DNA from: Bryobacteraceae bacterium
Lineage (GTDB): Bacteria > Acidobacteriota > Terriglobia > Bryobacterales > Bryobacteraceae
Direction of reading: 5' to 3'
Length of the DNA stretch: 51,807 nucleotides
Assembly: GCA_014860455.1 (NCBI GenBank)
Contig: JACZJQ010000101.1
Coordinates: 1 to 51,807 of the forward strand
In this document: one piece after another, positions 18,241 to 27,157 of the stretch
Numbering within the stretch: position 1 is the stretch's first letter
Layout of the letters: each line of letters opens with the position of its first letter
The notes under the pieces: generated by a model
Told to the model about the DNA's origin: nothing
Database searches by the model: none
What the model saw: the letters and a program-made list of their open reading frames with translations, nothing else
Translations under genes and position numbers: made by a program

Positions 18241-19950
18241 ATGCCGTTGAAACACTGTCTTGCCGCTGTTCTGCTCGCGCTGGCCCCCGCCGGCATTGCC
18301 CAGGATGCCGCAGGCTCCGCCAAGACCTCGTGGACCCGCGCCGCATCGGGCCACGTCGAAGTCTACACAGACTCCGGCCGCGGCACAGCCGCCCGAATTC
18401 TCGCCGAAACCCTGCGCTTCCACGCCGCCTGCGCCGCCATCTACCGCCTTCCCCCCGATTCGCCCCCACTCAGCGTCGTCTACTTCGCCTCCGAAGCCGA
18501 CTTCCGCCGGATCCGCGGCGAGGGCTACTCCAAGGGCTTCTTCCAGCGTCAGGGCGACTCCACCTGGATCGTCCTCCACGCCGGACCCGACTCGGTCCGA
18601 CGCCTCCGCCACGAACTCGTCCATCTCATCAACGACCAATCCGGCCTCAGCCCCGCCCCGGCCTGGCTCAACGAAGGACTGGCCGAATACTGGTCCGCAC
18701 TCGACCCAAACGCCTCCGCCAAAGCCCAGCCCCGTGCCGCGCCCATCCTCACCCTGCTCCAACTGCTCGCCGGCTCCGGCGCCTTTTCAGCAGGCGCTCT
18801 CGAAAACGCCCGCCAGGACGCCGATCAGGCCCTGTTCTACGCCCGCTCCTGGCTGCTCGTCCGGGCTTTGATCGAAGACGGCGGCATGGACCGCCTCCGC
18901 CACCTCGGCGGGCTGCTGGTGGCGGGCCAGGATTCCGGCGCGGCTTTCCGGCTGGTGTATGGGGCTGGCATGGACACTTTGATCGCCCGCGCACAGGCCA
19001 CCCCAGCTTTGAGCGCAACCTCGGGCGGCTGGATTGAACAGAACTGGCCGCCGGCCGCGGACGTCAACGAATCCCTGCTCTCCAGCTTCGACGCCGAGTA
19101 CCTGCTGGGCGAACTCGCCGCCTCCACCGGCGCCCTCACCGAATCCCAGCACCGCTACGAAACGGCCCTCGCCGCCGCCGGACGCGGACCCGACAGCCAC
19201 AGCCGCCTCGCCCTGCTCGCCCTCCGCCGCGGCGACCGCGACGAGGCGCTGCGCCTGATGCAATCCGCCGCCCGCGCCGGCACCCGCGACGCCCGCATGT
19301 GGTACGAATACGCCCTGCTTCTGCGCGAGGGCGGAGCCGCGCAGGAGTTGTGGGTGAAGGCCGCGCGGCGGGCGACGGAGCTTGACCCCGAACGCGCCGA
19401 AGCCTGGTTTATTCTCGGCTCGGCCATCCAGGGCGCAGAAGCCGTGGACGCGCTGGCCAGGGCCGCACGATCCGCTCAGTCCCGCTCCTGGATGTGGGAG
19501 GCCTATGGCCGCGCCCTGCTCGGCACCGGCCGCAAAGCTGAAGCCCGTGTGGCCGCAGCCGAAGCACTCAAACGCGCCCGCCGCCCCAGGGAACGCGCCA
19601 TGGCCGAAGGACTGCTCGCCGACATCGACGCCCCTCCTCTGCCGCTACGGCCCACGGGACCGGCCACAGTCACCCCCGAATCCTGGAATCACCGCCAGTC
19701 CGCATCGTCCGTCCAAGGCCGTCTGGTCGAGGTCGATTGCTCCGGCCCCGCCCCGGTCCTTGTCGTCGATGCTCCAGCAGGTCGTGCCCGTATCTCGGTC
19801 AAACAGACCACCGGCCTCGACCTCCCCGCCAATATGAACTTCACCTGCGGTCCCCAATCCCCTCAGCGCCCCGCCATCTTCGGCCACGACGCACTCGCCG
19901 ACACGCAACTGAAAACGGCCGGCGACCTCCGGTCCATTCGATTCAGATAG
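18241..19950 (+). CDS. exported peptidase-MA-like protein with TPR repeats
   Basis: This 569-residue protein has a signal peptide (to about residue 20, ending AGIAQ). A gluzincin-type zinc peptidase domain follows, with HELVH at 124-128 and NEGLAEYW with Glu145, the spacing expected for the two zinc histidines, the catalytic Glu and the third ligand. The C-terminal half (about 270-490) is built of alanine-rich helical repeats of TPR type (for example ELDPERAEAWFILGSAIQ). This resembles the peptidase MA group, common in Acidobacteriota and largely unstudied. An AGGGTAAGG ribosome-binding site precedes the ATG. It is divergent from the GAF-ANTAR gene and followed by the enolase-superfamily gene 59 bases downstream. 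Confidence 0.8.
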   Translation: MPLKHCLAAVLLALAPAGIAQDAAGSAKTSWTRAASGHVEVYTDSGRGTAARILAETLRFHAACAAIYRLPPDSPPLSVVYFASEADFRRIRGEGYSKGFFQRQGDSTWIVLHAGPDSVRRLRHELVHLINDQSGLSPAPAWLNEGLAEYWSALDPNASAKAQPRAAPILTLLQLLAGSGAFSAGALENARQDADQALFYARSWLLVRALIEDGGMDRLRHLGGLLVAGQDSGAAFRLVYGAGMDTLIARAQATPALSATSGGWIEQNWPPAADVNESLLSSFDAEYLLGELAASTGALTESQHRYETALAAAGRGPDSHSRLALLALRRGDRDEALRLMQSAARAGTRDARMWYEYALLLREGGAAQELWVKAARRATELDPERAEAWFILGSAIQGAEAVDALARAARSAQSRSWMWEAYGRALLGTGRKAEARVAAAEALKRARRPRERAMAEGLLADIDAPPLPLRPTGPATVTPESWNHRQSASSVQGRLVEVDCSGPAPVLVVDAPAGRARISVKQTTGLDLPANMNFTCGPQSPQRPAIFGHDALADTQLKTAGDLRSIRFR

Positions 19951-20009
19951 GCCCGTTTCAAACCGGCCCGCCCGCCCTGTACCTGCAAATCTTGATACGT
20001 TGGTTCACT

Positions 20010-21254
20010 GTGAAGATCACCCGCATCTCGACCGCCGTCCTTGAAGCCAATTTCGACTGGACCCTGGTCCGCATCGAGACCGACGAATCGGTCACCGGCT
20101 ACGGCGAAGCCTTCGTCGCCCCCGGACTCACCGCCGTCATCGGCCAGTTCAACGAAATCCTCGTTGGCGAGGACCCCACTTCCATCGACCGCCTCATCCG
20201 CCGCATGAAGGCGTCCACCATCTACTGCGCCCCCGGCATCGTCTACCACGCCATCGGCGGCATCGAAACCGCACTGCTCGACCTGCTCGGCAAGCGCTAC
20301 CAGATGCCCGTCTGGCAGATCCTCGGCGGCAAGTACCGCGACCGCGTGACCGTCTACGCCGATTGCCACGGCGGCGAGGCGCTCGAATCCATCAGCCCCA
20401 TGCTCAAGCCCCGCCGGCCCGGCTGGATGGGCCCCGGCGGCGATCAGGGCGACGCCGTGATCAGCATCAAACACCACGGCTGGGACGCGTCAAAAAAGGA
20501 GTCTCTCGGACCCGCGCAGTACGCCGCCCGCGCCGGGACGATGGCCGAGCGCGGCTTCCGCATGTTGAAGTTCGACGTCGATGTCCCCACGCCCTTCGAG
20601 ACCGATGAATACAACCGCGACCTCAGCCCGGCCGAGGTCGATTTCGCCGCCGCCCTGGTCCACGCCGTGCGCGACGCCGTCGGCATGGAGATCGGCCTCG
20701 CCGTCGATTGCCACTGGAACTACGGCGTTGCCGCTGCCATCGAACTAGCCCGCGCCGTCGAACCCTGCCGTCTGCTCTGGCTCGAAGACCCCATCCCGCC
20801 CGAAAACATCCCCGCCGTCGCTCAGGTCCAGCGCTCCACCCACACCCGCATCGCCACCGGCGAGAATCATTTCCTGCGCACCGATTTCCAACGTCTCATC
20901 GTCGAAGGCGGCCTGCGCGTTCTCGCGCCCGACGTCCAGAAAATCGGCCTCTGGGAAGGACGCAAACTCGCCGACCTGGCCGACATGCACTACGTCAATC
21001 TCACCTGGCACAACATTAGCGGACCCCTCGGCACAATGGCCGGCGTCCATCTCTGCGCCGCCACGCCCAACCTGCTGGCGCTGGAATGGCATGCGGCCTC
21101 GGTGCCGTTTTTCGATCAACTGGTAAAGGGCGCTGACGGGCCCATGATCCGCGACGGCCGGATCGCCGTGCCCAATGCGCCCGGCCTCGGCATCGAAATC
21201 GACCTGGATGTCGCCTGGAATTACCGCAAGGCCGGCGAACCCTTTTTCGAGTAG
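20010..21254 (+). CDS. mandelate racemase/muconate lactonizing enzyme family (enolase superfamily)
   Basis: A 414-residue enzyme starting at GTG 20010 (VKITRIST). The frame runs further upstream only as antisense or shadow of the previous gene. Enolase-superfamily residues line up: Lys187 in LKFDVD, metal ligands Asp233 (DCHWN), Glu259 (LEDPIPP) and Glu285 (TGENH), and a basic His334 (TWHNISG). These enzymes abstract a proton next to a carboxylate; many in soil bacteria dehydrate acid sugars such as gluconate, galactarate or mannonate. With CE15, ACS-transporter and GH106-like genes in the window, an acid-sugar dehydratase is plausible, but the specificity cannot be read. Confidence 0.85.
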   Translation: MKITRISTAVLEANFDWTLVRIETDESVTGYGEAFVAPGLTAVIGQFNEILVGEDPTSIDRLIRRMKASTIYCAPGIVYHAIGGIETALLDLLGKRYQMPVWQILGGKYRDRVTVYADCHGGEALESISPMLKPRRPGWMGPGGDQGDAVISIKHHGWDASKKESLGPAQYAARAGTMAERGFRMLKFDVDVPTPFETDEYNRDLSPAEVDFAAALVHAVRDAVGMEIGLAVDCHWNYGVAAAIELARAVEPCRLLWLEDPIPPENIPAVAQVQRSTHTRIATGENHFLRTDFQRLIVEGGLRVLAPDVQKIGLWEGRKLADLADMHYVNLTWHNISGPLGTMAGVHLCAATPNLLALEWHAASVPFFDQLVKGADGPMIRDGRIAVPNAPGLGIEIDLDVAWNYRKAGEPFFE

Positions 21255-21412
21255 CCGGCGATCGATGGCGAAGGTCAATCGCCGAGCCGCCATGCCGCCG
21301 CACCGCCGCTTCTCAAACGAAGCAGCGTGGACACACATGGCCATCCTGCGCTGGTCTTGAACGGTTTCCGAAGACGATAAGAACGGGACGATCCGGGGTG
21401 CGCGACGGGGAA

Positions 21413-21541
21413 CTAGGCGGTCGGACGGGCCGGCAATTGAACGGCTGCGGCGGCCTTCAGCGCGGCCAACGAAAGCCGCTTGGCGGCCTTGCGTTTACGG
21501 TTGCGGTGGAACCGCGCTTTGTCTCCATTGTTTGCTGACAT
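21413..21541 (-). CDS. 42-residue very basic mini-protein
   Basis: A short clean frame from ATG (21541) to TAG (21413) encodes MSANNGDKARFHRNRKRKAA and then KRLSLAALKAAAAV and QLPARPTA. The N-terminal half is strongly basic, with 10 Lys/Arg in residues 8-22; the C-terminal half is alanine-rich and likely helical. Small proteins that begin with an NGDKARFHR-like block and a basic stretch look familiar to me from Acidobacteriota and Verrucomicrobiota genomes, but I know no function. The composition suggests RNA, ribosome or DNA binding. It fills an otherwise empty gap between convergent and divergent neighbours. The ribosome-binding site is weak. Confidence 0.6.
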   Translation of the reverse strand: MSANNGDKARFHRNRKRKAAKRLSLAALKAAAAVQLPARPTA

Positions 21542-21626
21542 GGTGACCCAAGCTTAGCAGCCAATCGCCACGCGCGCTTGCATTTGTCACAGCTTCCTGC
21601 CGCGGGCCCTGAGTGATAATGGACTT

Positions 21627-23234
21627 ATGCGTCCTTTTCTCCTCGGGCTCCTGTGCCTCCCTCTCGCCCTCGCCCAGTCCCCCGCGCCTCCGGCCAAACC
21701 CGCCACGCCGCCTGACCGCGCCGCGTTCCAGGCCGCCACCAGCGAAAAGGATCCGTCGAAAAAGATCGCCGCACTCGAGAAGTTCCTCGCCGGCTTCCCC
21801 GACAGCCGCATGATGACCACCATGGCCCGGCGCGAACTCGTCTCCACCGCCCTCAAGCAGGACCCTGCGCAGGGTGTCGCCAAAGCCGCCTCGCTCACCG
21901 CATCGCTCCCGTCCAACGATGCCGCCGTCATCAACCGCTTCCTCGCCTCCGAACTGATCGCCGCCAAGAAGCTCCTCCCTGAAGCCGAAACCGCCGCCCT
22001 CCTCGCGCTCAGGCAATTCAACTTCGACGAATTCGCTGCCGGGGCCCGCAAGGACGCCGAGGACTATAAGCAATCGCCCCCTTCCGCGGATCAACTCAAG
22101 GTACGCTTTCACAGCCAGACCGCCCAGTACAAAGAGACCGCCGGCCAGGTCATGATCGAGACCGGCAAGACCGCCGAAGCCCGCGCCATGCTCCTCGACG
22201 CTCTGCGTTCAAACCCCGCACTCACCAACTCCGCCGCCGCCCTCGCCTCACTCGCCGAGAAAGAAGGCAAGGCCCCCGAGGCCCTCGGCTACTTCGCCCA
22301 CGCCATGCTCGCCAAGCCCTCGCCGGCCTCGCGCACCGCCTTCGCCGCCGCATGGAAGAAGCTCAAAGGCGACTTGGACCCCACCTCCTACCTCGACGAT
22401 CTTTATCGCACGGCCTTCAAGTCTCCGATCCATCCCGAACAATACGGTGCCTCGCCGAAACGCTCGACGCGCATCGTGCTGGGCGAGATCTACACCGGCG
22501 CTGGCTGCCCGCCCTGTGTCGCCGCCGACCTTGCCTTCGACTTCGTCCTCGAACGCTACCCCCGCTCCGACGTCGCCATCGTCGCCTATCACGAACACAT
22601 CCCGCGTCCCGACCCCATGGCCAACACCGATACCATCGCCCGCTGGAAGTGGCAGCAGGGCCGCGGCGTGCCCACCTACGCCATCGACGGCGAGCCCGTC
22701 GGGATGGGCGGCGGCGGCCGCGACTCTGCCGGCGAAATCGCCCATCTCCTGCGCGGCAAAATCGACGCCCGCCTTGAAACCGCCCCCGGCGCGCGCCTCA
22801 ACCTGTCTGTTTCTCACAAGGGCAATGCGGTCGAGGCCAAAGCCAGGGTGGACAAAGCCGCCGCCTCGCCTGATCTCGTCCTCAACATCGTCCTGGTCGA
22901 AAAGGAACTCACCTATTCCGGCGAGAACGGCATCCGCTTCCATCCCATGGTCGCCCGTTCCATCGCCTCCTATCCGCTCAACGGCGGCAAGGCCATCAAG
23001 CAGACCCACCGTTTCGATCTCGCCCAGGTCCAGGACGCCCTCGTCCGCCACATTGACGCCTTCGAGAAACACGACGAGCGCCACAACAAAGACGGCAAGT
23101 TCCGTTTCTTTGAACGTAAGACGCAGATCAACGCCTCGCACCTCGCCGTGGTGGCCTTCGTTCAGGATTCGAAAACGAAACAGATCCTTCAGGCGGTCTT
23201 CAGCGAAGCACTGCCGAGAACGGCCACCGACTAG
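21627..23234 (+). CDS. exported thioredoxin-fold protein with CPPC motif
   Basis: This 535-residue secreted protein starts MRPFLLGLLCLPLALAQ (signal peptide of about 17 residues). A helical repeat region (about 30-260) carries TPR-like segments. A thioredoxin-like domain follows, with EIYTGAGCPPC, cysteines 294 and 297, GVPTYAIDG as the cis-proline loop, and a GMGGGGRDSAG loop. The last 150 residues form a beta-rich domain (from about 385). CPPC is a redox motif found in reducing and oxidising members alike. It probably handles thiols in the periplasm or outside the cell. It is transcribed alone; the next gene is convergent. Confidence 0.8.
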   Translation: MRPFLLGLLCLPLALAQSPAPPAKPATPPDRAAFQAATSEKDPSKKIAALEKFLAGFPDSRMMTTMARRELVSTALKQDPAQGVAKAASLTASLPSNDAAVINRFLASELIAAKKLLPEAETAALLALRQFNFDEFAAGARKDAEDYKQSPPSADQLKVRFHSQTAQYKETAGQVMIETGKTAEARAMLLDALRSNPALTNSAAALASLAEKEGKAPEALGYFAHAMLAKPSPASRTAFAAAWKKLKGDLDPTSYLDDLYRTAFKSPIHPEQYGASPKRSTRIVLGEIYTGAGCPPCVAADLAFDFVLERYPRSDVAIVAYHEHIPRPDPMANTDTIARWKWQQGRGVPTYAIDGEPVGMGGGGRDSAGEIAHLLRGKIDARLETAPGARLNLSVSHKGNAVEAKARVDKAAASPDLVLNIVLVEKELTYSGENGIRFHPMVARSIASYPLNGGKAIKQTHRFDLAQVQDALVRHIDAFEKHDERHNKDGKFRFFERKTQINASHLAVVAFVQDSKTKQILQAVFSEALPRTATD

Positions 23235-23321
23235 CCCAAGCGAACCGAGCACGCGCGAAGGCCGCGAGTGCTGCGAGCGGGTCTCCTGGAAATCACAACC
23301 GCGCGCCGCAATCGTTCGTCT

Positions 23322-24341
23322 CTACGCCACCCCGCCCTGACGCAACAGCTTCAGCGCTTCAATCGCCGCCCCGCGCGCGCCAGCCGTATCCCCGTTCGGC
23401 ATGACGTGCACCGGGATGTCGGCCTGCTCTTCGCGCTGCACCGGCATGCCTGCGTGAATCTCGGAGACGAACCAGTCCTGGAACTCTTTGCCCGTCTCGA
23501 TCGCCCCGCCGCCGACGATGAGCGCGTCGGGATCGAACGTGTTCACCATCTCGTCGAAGAACAGGCCCAGCGCATGCGCCTGCACCCGGAAGATGTCGCG
23601 GCACATCGCATCGCCCCGCTCAGCCATGCCCCGCACCAGTTTCGCCGCCTTGTGCAGGTCGCCCAGCTTGCCCAACTCATGGCCCGGATACTTCGTCAGG
23701 AAGTACGGCAGAAAACTCTTCTCAATCGCCGTCAACGAACACAGCGCCTCAAGATCGCCCGTCCGTCCGCAGTTGCATTCCGGATGCAAACCCTCGATGC
23801 CCTTGATGCTCTGATACGGGATCAGCACGTGCCCCAGTTCGCCACCGAAGCCCTTGCGCCCCTTCACCACCATGTCCTCGATGATCACGCCGCCGCCCAA
23901 GCCCGTCCCCACGATCGCCGAAATCGACGTCTTGCCGCTCGACGCTCCGAACAGCGCGAAATGGCCCCACAGCGCGCCCGCATTGCCGTCGTTCAGATAA
24001 ACCACCGGCTTGCCCAGCCGCGCTTCCAGGCCGGCCCGGATGTCGAATCCCGCCCAGTCCGCATGCACGAAATTGGTCGACCCCTTAGCGCTCAACACCC
24101 CCGTCGCGCTCGCCGGACCCGGCGTGTCCAGTCCCACCACCTCCACGTCCGCAAGCGCAATCCCAGCCTTTGCCACGGCCATATCCAGCCCGTCCGAAAT
24201 CTGCTGCAGGCAGATCGCCGGGCCTTCCTTTGACCGCGCCGGGTGCTCGCACAACCCCTCGATCAGAAACTTCTCGTCTTCCGTGATCAGCGTGTAATTG
24301 ACGGCGTTTCCGCCCAGATCGACACCAGCTACGACTTTCAC
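23322..24341 (-). CDS. ROK-family sugar kinase
   Basis: This 339-residue kinase starts at GTG 24341 with an AGGAG site upstream. ROK marks are the phosphate loop VAGVDLGGNAVN, DTPGPAS, the catalytic region VYLNDGNAGALWGH, GTGLGGGVIIED and GGELGHVLI. The zinc motif, normally CxCGxxGCxE, reads CNCGRTGDLE here: the third cysteine is replaced by aspartate, and a cysteine occurs 5 residues later (LEALCS). Such enzymes phosphorylate glucose, N-acetylhexosamines or related sugars. The neighbouring gene downstream is convergent, and the exported unknown gene lies upstream on the same strand. Confidence 0.88.
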   Translation of the reverse strand: MKVVAGVDLGGNAVNYTLITEDEKFLIEGLCEHPARSKEGPAICLQQISDGLDMAVAKAGIALADVEVVGLDTPGPASATGVLSAKGSTNFVHADWAGFDIRAGLEARLGKPVVYLNDGNAGALWGHFALFGASSGKTSISAIVGTGLGGGVIIEDMVVKGRKGFGGELGHVLIPYQSIKGIEGLHPECNCGRTGDLEALCSLTAIEKSFLPYFLTKYPGHELGKLGDLHKAAKLVRGMAERGDAMCRDIFRVQAHALGLFFDEMVNTFDPDALIVGGGAIETGKEFQDWFVSEIHAGMPVQREEQADIPVHVMPNGDTAGARGAAIEALKLLRQGGVA

Positions 24342-24427
24342 AGTCTCGTCTCCTCGTCACTCCAAATTCCTGCTCGCGAACTTCCCACGATAGCAGGACT
24401 CGCCTCGACCGCAATACTCTGCCCGCC

Positions 24428-25210
24428 TCACATCTCCAGGTTGCCCAGGTACACCATCGGCGCTACCGGAAAACTCGCCTTGAACTTGAAAATCTGCATG
24501 TCGCCCGTTACCTCCACCTCCCGGTCTGACACTCGGATCGGCTCGGCATCGGAAAACGTCACCAGGATCGTCAGCGACAACGCATTCACCCGCGCCTCGG
24601 CCTTCACCGGCCTCAACACCCGCCCCGACTTCGTCCTCATCACCACCGACTGCCGCGCAATATCGGCCACCGTCTCCGGACCCTGATGAGCCACCTCCGC
24701 CGGCGCCCCATGCAGTTCCAAAACATATCCGCCCCCGCGTGTTGCAATCAGTTCTGTCGCCCTCTGCACCGGCAATTTCTCGTCCCGCTGCTGATACAGC
24801 GCCTTGGCCTGACGGATCGGCAGCGCCGACGCCCAGCGCACGATGATGTCCGCGTCGCCCGGAATCTTCGGTTTCTTCGCTCCAATCCCACCCACCGGAC
24901 TCCCCCCCTGGATCATCCCCGGCTGCGCCGTCGGCGACCGGTTCACCCCAGGCACGTCCATCGGATTAAACGGCCTCGGCTCGTCCTTGCGCCAGTTCAG
25001 CCTCACGTTCATAGGCTTGGCCCACGGCGACTCAGTCACCAGCTTCACCACAAGATCGTCGCTCCAATCCGGAAACCGCGTCTTCTTCCAATCATCAGCC
25101 GCGCCCGCCGTCTGGCACGCCAACGCTGCCAGCACCGCCGCCGCCCAGTTCAGTCGAAATCGCGCACGCGGAGGGCCCGTCCTTGATTTAGCCTTTTGTT
25201 GATTGCTCAT
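24428..25210 (-). CDS. exported protein of unknown function
   Basis: This 260-residue protein starts MSNQQKAK at 25210, with GGAAGG upstream. A basic N-terminus and a hydrophobic stretch (NWAAAVLAALACQTAGAA) form a signal peptide, possibly a lipoprotein signal with the cysteine near 36. The mature part begins DDWKKTRFPDWSDDLVVKLV, followed by TESPWAKP; this tryptophan- and SPWA-containing pattern seems recurrent in exported Acidobacteriota proteins. I know no function. It lies upstream of the ROK kinase on the same strand (86-base gap) and is divergent from the gene at 25330. Confidence 0.7.
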   Translation of the reverse strand: MSNQQKAKSRTGPPRARFRLNWAAAVLAALACQTAGAADDWKKTRFPDWSDDLVVKLVTESPWAKPMNVRLNWRKDEPRPFNPMDVPGVNRSPTAQPGMIQGGSPVGGIGAKKPKIPGDADIIVRWASALPIRQAKALYQQRDEKLPVQRATELIATRGGGYVLELHGAPAEVAHQGPETVADIARQSVVMRTKSGRVLRPVKAEARVNALSLTILVTFSDAEPIRVSDREVEVTGDMQIFKFKASFPVAPMVYLGNLEM

Positions 25211-25329
25211 CGCTACAACCTTCCCGACGCCTCCCGCATCCCTCTCGTTCCAGGTTACCCCCTCACCCGCGCCAAACAAACCCGCACATCGCAGGGAACT
25301 CCCGCCCCTCTCATCCGTCTTAGTTGCTG

Positions 25330-26184
25330 ATGCCTGCACTTGCATTGCTGCTGCTGCTCGCTCCGCCGCCAGACGCGCCGCCCCTCCCCATCGACGAAAT
25401 CCTCGCCCGCGTCGCCGCCAATCAGGACCGCGCCGAGAAGGTCCGCACCCGCATCGTCTACCAGCAATCGGTCCGCACCCGCCTTCTCCGCGGCGGCGGC
25501 AAACTCGCCCGTGAAGAGAAACGCTTCTACACCGTCACCCCGACCGAGAATGCCACCGGCAAGCAACTCGACAAAGTCGAAGGCCTCTACGAAAAGGGCG
25601 GCAAACTCCACCCTTACTCCGACCCCAAGTTCCGCCACAAAGGCCTTGACCTCGACGGCGAAATCGCCGAATCGCTCACCGACGATCTGGTCAACGACAA
25701 GAACTCCCGCGACGGCATCTCCCGCGACCTCTTCCCCCTCACCCGCTCCGAACAGAGCCACTACACCTTCCGCTTCGACGGCTACCATTCCGTCGCCGGC
25801 GTCCGCGCCCTGCGCCTCGCCTTCTCGCCCGTCAAGCGCCCCAAAGGCGACGCCTGCGAAGACGATTGCGGCCGCCCCTGGTCAGGTACGGTTCTCATCC
25901 ACCCCGACGAGTTCCAGCCCATCAGCATTGTCACCAACATGAGCAACCCCATCCCCGGCTGGGTCAAGGTCGTTTTCGGCATCAACCTCAAACAACTCGG
26001 TTTCAGCCTCGCCTACCGCAAAGTCGCCGGCGGCCTCTGGTTCCCCTCCACCTACGGCACCGAGTTCGGACTCCGCGTCTTTTTCGGCTACGGCCGCACC
26101 GTCACCCTCAGCATGGAAAACACCGACTTCCGCCTCGCCTCCGCCGAATCCTCCATCGTCTACGACCCGCCCACCGCCCGGTAG
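25330..26184 (+). CDS. exported protein, outer-membrane lipoprotein-sorting-like fold
   Basis: This protein of 284 residues has a short signal peptide (MPALALLLLLAPPPDAPP). TTG and CTG codons just before the ATG are possible alternative starts. The mature protein begins with PIDEILARVAANQDRAEKVRTRIVYQQ and continues as a beta-rich protein. It resembles the LolA/LppX-like group, large in Acidobacteriota, where an N-terminal helix is followed by an open beta sheet. It shares this architecture with the protein at 35809. A CEDDCGRPW motif near 175-185 could form a disulfide. Role unknown. It is convergent with the nitrilase gene, with only 3 bases between stops. Confidence 0.65.
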   Translation: MPALALLLLLAPPPDAPPLPIDEILARVAANQDRAEKVRTRIVYQQSVRTRLLRGGGKLAREEKRFYTVTPTENATGKQLDKVEGLYEKGGKLHPYSDPKFRHKGLDLDGEIAESLTDDLVNDKNSRDGISRDLFPLTRSEQSHYTFRFDGYHSVAGVRALRLAFSPVKRPKGDACEDDCGRPWSGTVLIHPDEFQPISIVTNMSNPIPGWVKVVFGINLKQLGFSLAYRKVAGGLWFPSTYGTEFGLRVFFGYGRTVTLSMENTDFRLASAESSIVYDPPTAR

Positions 26185-26187
26185 CCG

Positions 26188-27144
26188 TCACTCTTCAAAC
26201 TTCAACTCCCGCGTCGACCGCTCGTCGCCGGTCGCCTCGCACAGCCGGCCATACAACTCCGGCCTCCGCGACCGCCTCCATCGCCGTCCCGTCGCCTGCT
26301 TCAGCAGTGACAGATCCAGATCGGCCACCACCAGATCCTCGTCCGCTTTCACCGACTCCGCCAGCACCCGCCCATACACATCCAGCACCATCGCATTGCC
26401 CGTCCTGATTTCGTCATCGTCCACCCCGACGCCATTCGAAAACACCAGGAATATCCCGTTGTCGTGCGCCCTCGACGGCAGCCACCTCATCAACCACCCC
26501 CGCCCTTTATCACCCAGAATCTCGCGCTCAATCGCCTCACGGTCGTTATGCCGGTTATGCCACAGCGCTGCGTCCACCACGCCCATCTGATGCGGATTTT
26601 TGCCCCCGCACCCGCCCGTCTGGTGCGGCGCCAGCAACAAATCGGCCCCCATCAGCGCCGTGATCCGCACGTTCTCCACCAGGTTGCAGTCGTAGCAGAT
26701 CAGGATCCCCGCCTTCACCCCGCCCGGCAGTTCAAACACCGTGAACCGGTCCCCGCACGTCAGGCTTGGATGCACAAAGGCATGAATTTTCCTGTGCACC
26801 GCGATGCGCCCGTCCTCCATCGCCACCACATACGGCTTATAGAACTTGCCGTCCGCCCCGCGTTCGATAAACCCCGCCCCGACCGAGATCCCGTGCCGCC
26901 TGGAAATCTCAATCAACCCCCGCGTCGTCTCGCCATCCGGCACAGGCTCCGCCAGTGCGGCAAACTCCTCATGCGGCAGGTTACGCAGAAACCAGTAGCC
27001 GGTCACCGAACACTCCGGCGCCAGCATCAGCCTCGCACCCTTGGCCGCAGCTTCGGCCGCGTACCGGTCGATCTTGGCCAGGTTCGCCGCCTTCTCGGCC
27101 GGCTTCGATTCCATCTGCAACGTGGCTACACGGTAGAGGTCCAT
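26188..27144 (-). CDS. carbon-nitrogen hydrolase (nitrilase superfamily)
   Basis: This 318-residue enzyme has the full Glu-Lys-Cys triad: Glu44 in LAPECSVTGYW, Lys119 in VHRKIHAF and Cys150 in ILICYDCNLVEN. The superfamily cleaves nitriles, amides or carbamoyl groups; the sequence does not show which. It is cytoplasmic, with no signal peptide. The gene lies 13 bases downstream of msrQ on the same strand, so it may be part of that transcript, but a functional link to methionine sulfoxide repair is not obvious. Confidence 0.88.
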   Translation of the reverse strand: MDLYRVATLQMESKPAEKAANLAKIDRYAAEAAAKGARLMLAPECSVTGYWFLRNLPHEEFAALAEPVPDGETTRGLIEISRRHGISVGAGFIERGADGKFYKPYVVAMEDGRIAVHRKIHAFVHPSLTCGDRFTVFELPGGVKAGILICYDCNLVENVRITALMGADLLLAPHQTGGCGGKNPHQMGVVDAALWHNRHNDREAIEREILGDKGRGWLMRWLPSRAHDNGIFLVFSNGVGVDDDEIRTGNAMVLDVYGRVLAESVKADEDLVVADLDLSLLKQATGRRWRRSRRPELYGRLCEATGDERSTRELKFEE

Positions 27145-27157
27145 GACCTCTGTCCTA

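Noticed and set aside
26184-26188. Possible gene overlap at convergent stops
   Set aside because: The stop codons are simply 3 bases apart; both genes are intact.
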